Assembly (NCBI GenBank): GCA_018296165.2
Contig: JACKQL020000007.1
Span: forward strand, 1 to 64,000
Source: Termitomyces sp. T153
Lineage: Eukaryota > Basidiomycota > Agaricomycetes > Agaricales > Lyophyllaceae
Direction: 5' to 3'
DNA: 64,000 nucleotides
In this document: positions 33,713 to 44,466 of the stretch, piece after piece
How the letters are laid out: every line of letters starts with the position of its first letter
Numbering within the stretch: the first letter of the stretch is position 1
The notes under the pieces: model-generated
Databases searched by the model: none
What the model was told of the DNA's origin: nothing
The model's input: only the letters and a program-made list of their open reading frames with translations
Program-made: the position numbers and the translations under genes

Positions 33713-34431
33713 CAGAATTTGATGTTTGGAGCAGCATGGATGGCAAATGCCTGAGGTTTGAAAAGGTCTAGTGCATATAGGCTGCATTTTGGTATGAGTG
33801 TTCCCATGGCTATGACTTTGCCATTGGTTTTCTTGCTTAGGATGGCTTTAGTGTCATCAAACATAGTTGCAATTCCAACTTGTTGGGCTAGCTTGCTTAT
33901 TGACAGGAGGCATACTGTTGACTTTGGGATGTGAAGAACATTTTCTAGCTCTATGTGTGTGTGTTTGTTGATGTGAAGTCAAATCATTCCTACTCCTGTG
34001 GCCACAATGCACAACCCTCCCACCCTCCAAATTGGTTTGTTGTTGATGGGGTTGAGAATGGTAAAGTCAGAGGCATCTGGGGAAATATGGACAGTAGCAC
34101 TCAAGTCCAAGAAGAATGGGTCTGATTGAGTTTCACAGGAAAGAGTCAGTTTGGAGCATGGGTCACATTTGTTCTCAACATTAGTCTTCTCCTCCTCAAG
34201 TGCAATCCATGCATTGATCTTGAGGTCCTCAATGGCTGCCAGTGAGCCTGCTGACAGAATATCATCCAAGGTCAGTCCAGCAAATTCCTGTTTCGCTGAG
34301 GGACTCACCATTGCTCCTTTCATAGCAAGATAAGCCACAATAGTTTCAGAGTCACCTTCAAGAGTGAAGGTGCTGCCACCCACTGGCATGAATGTGATCT
34401 TTGAGGTCTTTTTACCCTTGTCTTTCTTCAT
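33713..34431 (-). pseudogene. Copia protease and GAG-pre-integrase
   Basis: 33979-34431 carries the protease motif region, where F-L-D-L-S-A-T-V-H replaces the usual D-S-G-A/C-T-x-H, so the active site is damaged. The C-terminal end (about 33713-33965) resembles the GAG-pre-integrase domain (V-L-H-I-P-K...L-L-S-I-S-K-L). The N-terminal portion contains G-D-S-E-T-I-V-A-Y and L-T-L-D-D-I-L-S, as in Copia Gag C-termini. Confidence 0.7.
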
Positions 34432-34449
34432 GTTTTCATAGTATGCCAG

Positions 34450-35370
34450 TCATGCTCGCTTTGACTCCTCCACTATCTTCCCTGCCATGCCTCCTCCCTC
34501 AAGGATGCACCAGGGAGCAGTGTGTCCAGTATAAACATGTAGAGGGTGTTTATGGGCTTTGCATGCAAAGCAGGTGATGTTACTGCTTCAAGACAACTTG
34601 GCAATGAGTGCAATTGGGTCAGAATCCCAAGGTGTCATTGCAGTCTTGTCTGCTTCCAGTAGTGTCTGCTCTCCTTCTAGGAATTGCCTAATCTTGGTTG
34701 GCCCATACTGAGCCATACCTCCAGCCTGTCCCAGGTCATGGGAGATGATTGACCATAGATGGGAAAAGGATTTGTCTGAGAGAGCAGACAGGATAGCAAT
34801 GGATTTCAGCAAGTCCTTTGTAACCTCACCAGCATCAAATGCGTGGTCAATCTTCTCAAAGATCATGTTGACAGTTTTGGTGAGCAGTTCAGATGATGAG
34901 CACTTTGTAGTGAGTGCCTCCTGCAGGAGGCAAACCTGTTTGACAGGTACAGTGCCACCATGGTGCTCTTTCAAGTATGACCAAAGGGCGACAGGGTCCT
35001 CCTCCTCAGCACAGAGTTTCTGTTCTGAGGCAGACAGGGCTTGTTTCAGGAATGAGCATGCCAGTCATTTGTTCGAGGCCCATGCGCAGCAGGCACATGG
35101 TTTGTATGTCTCATGGGAGTGGGGGGGTGGATTGAATACATAGTCCCAAAGTTGGACCATGGTGAGTTCTAGTTTCATTGTGTATGCCCAGTCAGTGTAC
35201 TTGCTGTCATCCTTATCCAGGATGTGGCCTGTCCAGGATGATGTTATCTTCCCAACATGCATGATAGTAGGACTAGTACTGCTGTCCATGCATCTCATTT
35301 CTGCCATCTGGTCAGTTGTGAATGGTGTAGAGGATAGTGTGGTGTTTTCACCTTTTGTAGGCATCATAGC
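34450..35370 (-). pseudogene. Copia gag
   Basis: The N-terminus (35065-35367) includes W-T-G-H-I-L-D-K-D-D-S-K-Y-T-D-W, followed by a helical segment (34588-34974; L-L-K-S-I-A-I-L-S-A-L), the UBN2/Gag-polypeptide type seen in Copia elements. Cys/His residues near 34450-34600 suggest a zinc-knuckle remnant. Frame changes at about 35000 and 34500. Confidence 0.7.
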
Positions 35371-35541
35371 AAGTTGTGAGGCAATAGCAGAGAGAACAAT
35401 AGATTTTCCAAATATGTGCTATCCACATCAATCAGGGGCAGATATAATTGGATACTCAATCTGGCAAAGACAAGATGAGCAATCACAGCTCACAAAGGTC
35501 AGGTAAAGGTTTGAGTTCTTCAGAAGTTAAAGCAGCAACAA

Positions 35542-35550
35542 CCCATAACC
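35542..35550 (-). promoter_or_regulatory. Copia PBS, half-tRNA-iMet type
   Basis: On minus, GGTTATGGG directly follows the 5' LTR. Copia and Ty5 elements use the anticodon stem-loop of initiator tRNA-Met as primer, with a PBS like GGTTATGAG. Eight of nine bases agree. Suggestive only. Confidence 0.4.
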
Positions 35551-35902
35551 TGTTGGAAGATCAAACCTATATGCTATATGATACAGATATAGTAAGTCCT
35601 CAGTCTCTGGATAATTGACTGTATTCAATTCCTACCTATACAATACAGATATAGTAAGTCTAGGTGTGGTGTAAGTATTATTTCTGGTCATATAAGTAGG
35701 TATTTCTAACTCACTCTCAGTCTCTGAATAATTGACTGAGGGTTCCTGTATCATCTCATAGTATATAAATATATGTTTGTCCATTGTCTCTAAGACAAAG
35801 AGGCCCAGGTGGCCAGGTCAAAGAGGGGAGTCCTTTGTATTCCATCGGTCTGTGCATTCTCATGATCCATGCTCATGGTGTTATCCTGATTGGAACTCAA
35901 CA
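35551..35902 (-). repeat. Copia LTR (right, 5' LTR)
   Basis: 352 bp, partner of 29174-29525, followed by the CAGGG duplication. Confidence 0.9.
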
Positions 35903-35907
35903 CAGGG

Positions 35908-37544
35908 AACTCCCCCAATACTTTAAAGAATTAGAATATCTCTTCATGGACTGTGGTATTGCTGATAATACCCAGAAAAAGAAATATGCAGCTCAATACA
36001 TCTCCTACAACATGGCAGAAACTTGGTTTGGCTCACCAGAATTTGGCAACAATGTAACTATTGGCAACAATGTACCTTGACCTTATACCTATCAGGAATG
36101 GAAGGCAGCAGTGCTCAGGCTGTACCCTGGCACTGATACAAGCACTTGTTATAACCTTGGTGATCTCAGACAGCTTGTTAACCAAACTTTCAACAGTGGC
36201 TTAGCAACTTTGGAGAGGTTCTAATTACTATCAAGACTTTCAACACATTGCTAGATAGCTCCTTGCTAACAGCAAGCTCTATTGCAATGAGGAACATCAT
36301 CTATTCCAACAAGGTATCCCCATGTTGCTATGGTCTAAAATTGTTTGCCATCTCAAAATCATGCTTCCCAACCACCACCTAGAAGACTCCTATGATGTGG
36401 ACCAAGTCTTTGAAGGCACTAAATGGGTTTTGAAAGGCACCAACACATCTACTATCAAGACCAGCAATGGCACTACCAGTATCACTTTGTTGCCAGTTAC
36501 TAATGCCCCAGTCTTGCTGTCTCCCACTCCTAAGTGGGAAACCCTTGAATTAGCAACAACCACAGCAATTGTCAATGCCTTGGAACATTTGGAAGCCCTT
36601 TTGACCAACAACACTCAGCCCTGCCAACAGTTTAACAACAGCACTTGCCACTTCTATGGCAAAACAAGTCACACTATATTAAAATGGACCACATGATTCA
36701 ACAGGGCAAGATTCATTGCAATGCTGAAGGAAAGATTATTTTACCATCTGGAACCATGATTCCAAATTATTTTGGCAAGTGACTTTATATGGAATGCATT
36801 GAGGAATGGCATTGTCTTAACCCAGGGCAAATCGTAACAGGCAGACTTTCATCTAATGCTAACCCAGACCCAGATCAAGCAGCTATGCAGCAGTTGCTAA
36901 TTCATGAGGTTATGCAACAGGATGTTGCTATGGGACAGGCACTAAGTAAGGAAGAATGCATCAAGGCCTTGGAACAAGAACTATTTGCACTACAATGATC
37001 AGGCAAGAAGTTTGATGGAGTACAAGTCCCATATGCAGCATACTGACCAGCAAACAATACCCCCAAGGTGACCCCATTGACTAGTGATACCCCAGCAACT
37101 GATTCCTCTTCCAACTCTGTACCAACTCCTGCCACTAAGCCAGCTGACAAAGACAAAGCATCTGAACAATCTGTTGCTAATAAACAACTGCCAATTGCCA
37201 AGGAATCCATTACTCAGCCTCCAGTCCACCCATTTTCTGGCATCCCAGGTTGCTATGCCCTTCTCACTAATCAAGATTTTGCTGCTTCTGATAGAGCTAA
37301 CAATGGCACATATTGAACTATGCCACCCATCTACAACATCAAACAGTCCAAAGCAGTATTTGAAAGGGTATTAAGCACAAAGGTTACAGTCTCAGTTGGC
37401 AAACTCTGCTCAGTGTCACAGGATATTAGAAATCAGTTCAGGACAGCCATTATGCCCAAGCAACTTGCAGGAGCAAATGCCAACACTGTACAGGACCCCA
37501 GCAACATTTTTGAGGAGGCTGCACATACTGCCTGCACAAATTAA
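35908..37544 (+). pseudogene. Gypsy-type gag, 3' part
   Basis: This continues the gag from 29173: L-F-M-D-C-G-I-A-D-N-T and L-Y-P-G-T, motifs of a widespread Agaricomycete Gag. Next come a stop-ridden middle, the segment H-L-E-D-S-Y-D-V-D-Q-V-F-E-G-T (36322 on), a damaged zinc knuckle C-H-F-Y-G-K-T-S-H (near 36640), E-W-H-C-L-N-P-G-Q (36800), and a pre-protease segment (37320-37544; F-E-R-V-L-S-T-K-V-T-V-S). No protease or pol follows, so the element is truncated. Confidence 0.65.
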
Positions 37545-38460
37545 TAATCTCAGTGAAACAGAGGTAATATGCTACCTCCTCTCAAACCATGTGCCCCCAG
37601 CCTGGGTGAACCATGTGTATACCTATGGTATACACTTCCTGGATCACCATTGGTCAGGCAGTGCATTGCATGTGGATCTGTTCACACAAGTTAACAATGA
37701 ATGTCATTGTTGACTCCAGACCATAGGTGTACCTCCTCCTATGGAGGGTATGACAGGTTGTATGCACCCACTGCTGACAATCAGAAGTGCTTCTGAGTGC
37801 TCCTGCAACTCCATGAAAGCTGGGGTCATTTCCTGCTATATGCAGCTGAATGGCTGCACTATGGGGAAACAGCCATATTCATCCACCTCCTGCAGCACCC
37901 TGCAGAGGTGGTGAATGCTGCATTAGCAGCAGTGGAGGAGCTATTTTCTGTGGCCCTTCCACCCAGTACCTCCTCTAGTGTGGAGGAGCAGGCTGCAACA
38001 GTGGTGTCAGCCTCTATTGGTCTGGCTGCAACCTCTGATGTGTCCTCCCAGGACACACCTACTGAGGAGTCCATGGAACTGGACTACTGACAGGACTTTG
38101 GTGCCCACAGAACCCTACCCAGAGATGACCTCTCCTGTTGCCCCTGGCCCTTTGGAGATGACTATAGCACTTCCATTGTTCCTGAAGCTAGAACAAGTGG
38201 CTCTAGTGATATGGCTAATGCTGTATCAGAGCACTGGGTGGATATTATGAGTAGTAAAGAAGCAGCATCTTCACAAATGGATAAATAAATGTGCAGGGTC
38301 AACTAATAATCTGAACCACCAGTACGTGCTTCCTCTGCTTCCTCTGCTTCCATTGCATCAAGGCTTCCAGGTGCAGGTGGTATATCATCAACACTGGCTT
38401 GTGCATTCAGAACATCTGGTGCTCCAGTCGTTATGGAATTGTTCTACTAATTGGTTAACA
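37545..38460. other. Unclassified repeat-like sequence
   Basis: Open pieces on plus (37396-37713 and 37797-38090, the latter with an Ala/Ser/Glu-rich acidic end) match no family I recognise. A TCCTCTGCT word is repeated near 38328-38350. Probably more transposon debris. Confidence 0.3.
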
Positions 38461-38466
38461 CAAGAG

Positions 38467-38784
38467 TCAAAGAACAGATAATAGTATGTTTACAGCCGGC
38501 ATGTCATCCGGGTAGTTGTCATGATAATCCTCTTGCTGTTCATCGGAGAGGTCATTTGACATCAATATTGGACCATAGTTGTCGTTGGTTTCTTCATCAA
38601 GATTTGGACGAGGTGCATCTTGGGCAGGTGGTGAAATCTTAGAAGAGGAAGCCGCCGCTGCATCACAGCGCATAATGCAAGTATGTTTATGGTATGTAGA
38701 TTTGGGAACTTGACGGCGCCGTTTACAGTTACGCGGACATTCGCAGAAATAGATTTTAGGGCTAGTGGCTCGTTTGCGTCCCAT
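38467..38784 (-). pseudogene. Plavaka-like transposase N-terminal fragment
   Basis: A 105-codon ORF begins with a basic stretch and a C-x-C-P-x2-C...V-P-K-S-T-Y-H-K-H Cys/His motif. This resembles the N-terminus of large basidiomycete transposase-associated proteins (Plavaka/Tnp2 type), which begin with a short Cys-rich zinc-binding segment before a variable acidic linker. Here the acidic linker (D/E/S-rich) follows and the ORF then stops. No transposase core is found to the left, where retroelement debris begins, so the gene appears truncated at the TE-island border. It could instead be an orphan small protein. Confidence 0.4.
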
Positions 38785-39875
38785 CAGAAATAGTCAAAAA
38801 AATCTTGCAGGAGCAATATAATGAAGAAAGGTGCACCAGAGAAAGGATACTTTCAGCAGAGGATAGTCAAGAAAAAAGCAGACCTTGAATTCACAAAGGC
38901 TCTACTCGTCCATGTATCACAAGCTGTCTACATTGGGGATTCGGAAGTGAGCATCACTGCGGTGTAGCGTTCGACGCAAGCTTGACGACGATGTCGATTG
39001 GGCTCGATCCAGTTGCTGGACAACGTTGGACGTCCTGGACTGTCAAAAGATGTCAAAGATATGCCAAAGAAGATGTCTGGCTTAGTTCCAGGTCAGCGAA
39101 ATGATGATATTTACATATTGTGTTCAACTCGGCTCGAACTCACTCGATTGGGATTGTTTGGCTCAATCCTGCTCATATCCGCTCAACTGACTTTTCTCTG
39201 GGGCTCATGGGCCAACTTGTTTGCAAAGTACAATACTCCGAGAGTTCGAACCGGCTTTTCGGCAATTCATCAGACGGTGCTTGAATTTATCGAAAAAAGT
39301 GAACAGAACGAACAGATCAAGGTTGAGACAAATATCAAAATTAATTCTGAACATGCCTTATCAGTATTGAAATGGCTGGAGCAGAGAATTGAGCACCCCT
39401 ATTATAAGCTGGCATTGTTATAGGTAGACAGGACTGATGGACAGCCCGAATTTTCATATACTTCATGTCTCGGCTCAGCGTCGACACTGCTGCCAAGGAG
39501 CTATAATATCGGACAGAGTAGGGCGAATTGATTGAGGCTATCACCCGAGGCGACTGAAATTTGTAAGGAGAACTCAAATGTTGGTCGGAAGATTACGTCT
39601 ACAACATCAATGTTGTGGTGCCCAAAGTTCATACAGTTCTTTGTCCCGAGGATCGAAACATGTCAAGAGCGACGGATCTGATCTCACATAAAACCGTTTT
39701 TCAGGAGCACTAGCATATGGTGTGAAGATGCTGCGAAGGGTGGATCGTGGTATCTCGTTCGGTTGATTAATGCTAGACGGCTACCAGTACGACAGGTCAA
39801 TGAGAGAAGGTTATAGAATAAAAAAGTAAGGTTCATATCGAAAGGAAGATAAGAATTGACGGACCTCTGGGGTAG
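38785..39875 (+). other. Sparse region with one unrecognised ORF (38998-39423)
   Basis: The ORF (about 141 codons, no in-frame ATG at its start) contains a hydrophobic segment (L-F-G-S-I-L-L-I-S-A-Q-L-T-F) and a Lys/Glu-rich C-terminus. I do not recognise it, and it may be chance or an exon of a broken gene. CpG content is normal here, unlike the TE island. I see nothing else up to the LTR at 39876. Confidence 0.25.
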
Positions 39876-40397
39876 TGTTAGAATTTCTGGGCCTCAAGCT
39901 GGGTGAAGGGGTGGTAGGACTTGTAGGTTGTTCTTACAGCAAGTTAGAAGGAGCATCTTGCATTCTCGGAGTAAGTACCTGATAAGGTAATGGTCGTAGG
40001 GGATGATGTGAGGGGGTGGCTTGGACTAGACATTGAAGAGTAACTAGTAACGGGTAAGTTAGAACACAAACTTGAACGCCTTGCCCAGGCGTGACGCACA
40101 GTGTCGTGACCTTGTCACGACGTGTACCTATCACTGACTCGGATTCAATCCCCTGAGGGGGTTCAACTACATATATCAATATCCTCTTCTTGTCTTTGTC
40201 CTCCATTCTATCATGAACATCTTTAGAAGTCGTATGCTCATTTCATCTTCTGTGGCTATACGGACTAATACTCGTTCTCTCAGTTATTGGTAAAGTCTGG
40301 CGTTCGTGTTAATCGAGTTGAAACATCTTTGAAGATCTCTCATTGACCCTGGTACACAGAAGATCCTAATGCGGCCGAAGTGGTGAAGATTTCAACA
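39876..40397. repeat. Probable solo LTR (Copia-type ends), near-perfect TSD
   Basis: TGTTAGAA...TTTCAACA, 522 bp, with an ATATATCAATA promoter-like stretch near 40171. It is flanked by GGTAG (39871-39875) and GGTAC (40398-40402), a 5-bp duplication with one mismatch. No internal retroelement sequence adjoins. It ends 11 bases before the first possible VID27 ATG. Short open frames inside it are incidental. Confidence 0.5.
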
Positions 40398-40408
40398 GGT
40401 ACAGATCA

Positions 40409-43092
40409 ATGACAATGGGAAAGATCGTTCTCTGCTCAAACAACCCATACATAGGTCAGTTGTATCTCGTTCGACCAGGAAATATTCGCACGTCCCGCGA
40501 ATGCATGTAGGAGATATGAACCCTTTCACCTCAAGTCGTCTAACCGATCGTATAAAGCTATAACGAAGCCATGGCGACTATCCGTCGCGTACCGAATCTG
40601 GAGCACAATTTCCAACTAGTCATTACGAGAGTATATGAGGAGGGTGATCAGGAGCTCCTGGAAGATGAGGATGAAAGTATGTTTGCTGTGTTCGCCGTCC
40701 TGATGATCTGATGAACAAATTGCCTGACATGGCGTGCTAGCTGACGAAGAGAGAGTGTTCCTTATCAGCCAAGAGCTCGAATTTCGTATCGGTGAAAATG
40801 ACGGAGAGTCGACTCTCGTGTGGCGTGACCTTGACGGCGACGTTGATGAATTTTTTGAATTTGTCGCTCCTGGAACAAATGAACCTACGCGCGCATTTTT
40901 CGAGACTTGCATGTACCGGGCCATGTATGAACGCAAATACAAAATGTCCGCAGACAACACTCGTGATACCGACTTTCAAGAGTTCGTTTGGCAGTGCGTC
41001 ATATCTGATTTTTGTATCTCGAGTATGAGTAATTAATCTATCCTCTAGCCCTCCTTTGTCAACCAAAGTTAAAGTAACCCCTCGCCGCAAAGTGTCATCA
41101 AAAGCCAATACTGTGCCTTCGTCCTCGACTTCTGCCGTGGCATCTTCCCTGGCGCCTGAACCTTCAGCGAAAGACCGTACACCTTCTCTAACGAAAAAGA
41201 CAACTGATCCTTCAACAGAATCTCTCATTTCATGTGAAGCCGAGCTTTATTCGTGGGATACAAAAACCGACCGGTTCAATAATGAGGGAATTGTAACGGC
41301 CAGCATCATGAGACCTAAAAACACGTCTTTCCAGTCCTGGCTCACTGCAGAGAACGATTCGGGACTTCTGTTGGCACATCAAATCACGCAGGACATGAAT
41401 CAACGTTTCTCGTACAAAATGTTATCACTTACTTGGAATCATCAAGGCGATGATGGTTCCCAGTCGAGTTGGCTTTTTCGTTTCAGTGAAGAGCATTTGG
41501 CAGTTTTCCTGCAGAAATTTACCGAATGCTTGTGGGAAACTCTTCATCATTCGTCATGGGCCAAGTTGAAGGTACGCAGCTTCCATTGTTCACTCTTCTT
41601 CACGCACCTTACTTCATCAAGGCCGATGAACAAATTTACGCCGTCAGTGCTAATGAAGATGTCGAGATGCGCGATGTCGAAAATGATGAAGACGATGAGG
41701 AAGAAGTTTTGTCTGAATTAGATCCCGACGAAGGTTCGTACCAGCTAAATCGAATGGGTCCTTGCTATTTAGCTCTCTTGACAGAGGCGAGCGATGAGGA
41801 AGAAGGCTCTGATGAAGACCAGGACACTCCAATCAAGATTCCCGGTTCGGATCGTAACTCCCAACTGACAGTCGGTTATAAAGGAGATCGTTCATATGTT
41901 GTTCGCGGAAACAATATCGGTGTCTTCAACCACTCCAGCGAAAACGGTGTCAAATTTTATGGTAGTATTACCAAACTTGCCACACCGAAAGGAAAGGGAT
42001 TCAAGCCGAATCATGTGCGTATGAAACAGGTTATGCTACTTCCTCTTGATAATAAATGCTTTACTTGTAGGTTATGCTGCATGACCAAGACACCAAAATG
42101 GTGTTGATGAATCCTACTGAGCCTCATTCGCTGTTTAGTATGGATATCGAGCGTGGAAAGATCGTTGAAGAGTGGAAGGTTCACGATGATATCACTGTCG
42201 ATCATATCGCGCCAGACAACAAATTCGCGCAGACTACACGAGAACAAACTTTGGTCGGTGTATCCCACAATTCCCTTTTCCGCATCGATCCTCGCGTTTC
42301 TGGAAATAAGATGGTTGAAAACGAATATAAGCAATATGTTAGCAAGAACAAGTTCTCTGGCGTGGCAACGACTGCCAGTGGCAGGCTTGCCGTCGCGAGC
42401 GAGAAGGGCGACATCAGACTATTCGATTCTATCGGCAAAAATGCGAAAACTGCATTGCCTCCTCTCGGAGATCCAATTATAGGCATCGATGTAACCGCTG
42501 ACGGTCGTTACATCGTAGCGACTACCAAGACTTACCTGCTCTTGATCGACACACTAATTGGTGAAGGCCGCTACCAGGGTTCTCTTGGTTTCGATCGTAG
42601 TTTTCCTGCTACCGCGAAACCTATGCCTCGTCGCCTGCAGCTTCGAAACGAGCATGTTGCTTACATGGGAAGAAGCATCTCTTTCACTCCTGCCAAGTAA
42701 GTATCGCTTTGTTATAAACCTTACATACTCAAAGCCTTCCAGGTTCAACCAAGGCCCTGGGAAAGAGGAAAACGCCATCGTCACTTCCAGTGGCCAGTTC
42801 GTCATTGCCTGGGACTTCAAGAAAGTCAAGAAAGGATATCTTGATCAGTACGAGATCAAGAAATACGAGGATCACGTCGTTCAAGACAATTTCAAGTTTG
42901 GTGACGATAAAGAAATCGTGAGTATACGAACTCCACTATACTTCCATATAACCTTCTTCTCGATAGATCGTCGCTCTCGACAACGATGTTCTAGCTCTCA
43001 ACAAAAAGAATCTAAAGAAGCCCAACCGTCACTCGCTCGCTCCCGAGGGAAGCTTCGGGAGCAGGTCGAACATCGTCAACACCCCTTATTAA
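40409..43092 (+). CDS. VID27: VID27-family WD-repeat-like protein
   Basis: Homologue of yeast Vid27, a cytoplasmic protein linked to vacuole import and degradation. Nine exons: 40409-40506, 40558-40676, 40741-40993, 41049-41571, 41622-41733, 41785-42014, 42071-42696, 42743-42917, 42967-43092 (2262 nt, 753 aa). Visible parts: the N-terminal Vid27 segment (G-Q-L-Y-L-V-R-P...R-E-C-I, then A-T-I-R-R-V), a Ser/Thr-rich linker, the central PH-like region with L-W-E-T-L-H-H, an acidic D/E-rich loop (exons 5-6), and the C-terminal beta-propeller (exons 7-8; V-G-V-S-H-N-S-L-F and A-V-A-S-E-K-G-D-I-R). It ends in I-V-N-T-P-Y. The start is uncertain: family members have a longer first exon before G-Q-L-Y-L, and here only 15 non-matching residues fit between ATG 40409 and that motif. 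An intron acceptor (CATAG, ending 40453) could instead join an exon beyond the upstream LTR; I could not find one. Confidence 0.9.
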
Positions 43093-43317
43093 GGATGATC
43101 TAGCCTTAATGATATCGTTTTCCTTCTCCTCCTCAGTTGTAACAGTAGACATCAATTACAGTATTGTGTTGTAGCGCTGGGTAACTATTTATATCACGGG
43201 TGGTGGAATGCATCCTCATAAACGATAAAGGTATACGATAGGTTAGCTCGTCCATCTATCTACTATGTATCAGTACGAATTTTCTTGAAAGCCAGTATGG
43301 ATTCTCACCATGGAGAT

Positions 43318-43940
43318 TTATTTCTTCTCCATAACACCGTCCCGGGTGTGAACATATCTTCCAACACCGAGATGCCAGGTTATACGCGGTACCATCAGGG
43401 TTAATCCTAATATGATTGTGGTCCATAGCATAGGGCTCCAGTTCCAGAACTCCCATCTTTGGTCGCCCAATGCCCACAAAGTGATATAGAGGTGGAAGAT
43501 ATCACCAATGACCAGAGGCGTGAGAAGAGCAAAGACCATCTTTTCTTGCAGAGGCAAGTTTGCATGAAGATGACTACGAGCGGCAGTGAGGATGAATAGA
43601 TTCACCAGACCGACGAGGGCGCAGACATGGCCAAGTTGAACTATAGTCACTAACGTAGCAGCTGGTAACCTGGCCGGAGGTTGATCGCTGTTCAACCACG
43701 GCGCTTGAGAATTGTGGGTCTAACGGATCGGTCGGTTAGATTCGTGGACCTCGATCGTATTTACTTACTCCCTGTGGATCGCTGGAATGGCAGGATAAGC
43801 TCCCAGGGAAGAACAACTCGATAAGAAAGATAAGAAAAGACTAACATCAAAGCCCCGATAAAACCAATAATAGTCAAAAACGGCTCGTATACAGCGAAGC
43901 AAAAGTAGTAAAAGTCTGGAATGGCGGAGGTGGGCCGCAT
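43318..43940 (-). CDS. DUF7704 four-helix membrane protein
   Basis: A small integral membrane protein of unknown function, common in basidiomycetes. Three exons on minus: 43846-43940, 43769-43781 and 43318-43719 (510 nt, 169 aa). The start M-R-P-T-S-A-I-P-D-F-Y-Y matches the family's usual beginning, so I prefer ATG 43940 over the in-frame ATG at 44045. Family features seen are Y-E-P in helix 1, I-D-P-Q-G-T-H-N-S-Q-A-P-W after it, I-G-D-I-F-H-L-Y before the third helix, and hydrophobic segments near residues 15-35, 55-75, 90-115 and 130-150. The middle exon is only 13 nt and is needed to restore the D-P-x-x-T-H motif. It is convergent with VID27 (225 bp apart). Confidence 0.8.
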
Positions 43941-44466
43941 CCTGTGCAGAGATCGAACGACACGATGGGTGATATTACCACCAAGGTGTACTAGGCGCAG
44001 GTCTGGCTTTTGGGTAGATAGGCCGTGGATCCAGAGCTCACGCACTCATGAGACGAGATGAAAGAGGTTTTCTCAGCTTCATGTCGATGTTCCTGTCCAG
44101 TCAAACCTAGAATAGTTCCCGAAAGTGTCATCGCCGCTACGTAAGGCATCAATCGACCGGCCCTTAAGTCAGTTGTTATTTGAACCATTCGGGTGCGTCT
44201 TTTTAGCTTTCCTATTCTTACATTTATGGTCTTCCTTGTACCAAGGTTGGCAAACCTTCGTGTAGTTGGCCAGCCTAATGGAGGGGACCAAGACGACTCC
44301 GCACTTCGGATGAAGGATATAATGCTGGTTCGGTCTGGACATCATTACAGGTGTCGTGCGCTCTACAGAGCTTCGCTTCTTTCTGACAATTTTCTATACC
44401 TTTTTATTGACTACATGTACCTTACCATGGAAACATCATAGAATTAGTACTAATTCACCTGACTCC
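43941..44466. other. Intergenic region between DUF7704 start and KDSR end
   Basis: 526 bp upstream of the DUF7704 gene and downstream of the KDSR stop. Short plus-strand frames here (44193-44441, 44356-44583) overlap the KDSR terminal exon or lack any family signature. I see no further gene. Confidence 0.5.

Larger units (their letters stand above)
29174..35902 (-). mobile_element. Ty1/Copia element with solo LTR nested inside
   Basis: Two 352-bp LTRs (29174-29525 and 35551-35902, TGTTGG...CTCAACA) are flanked by the perfect duplication CAGGG (29169-29173 and 35903-35907). Minus-strand order from the right is gag, protease, GAG-pre-integrase, integrase, RT, RNase H, the Copia order. A Gypsy A solo LTR (32497-33707) sits between protease and integrase. 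By eye the LTRs differ at about 15 of 352 positions, mostly transitions. Confidence 0.9.

Noticed and set aside
43998..44045. Upstream in-frame ATG (44045) for the DUF7704 gene
   Set aside because: The extra 35 residues do not resemble the family, whose proteins begin near the ATG at 43940.
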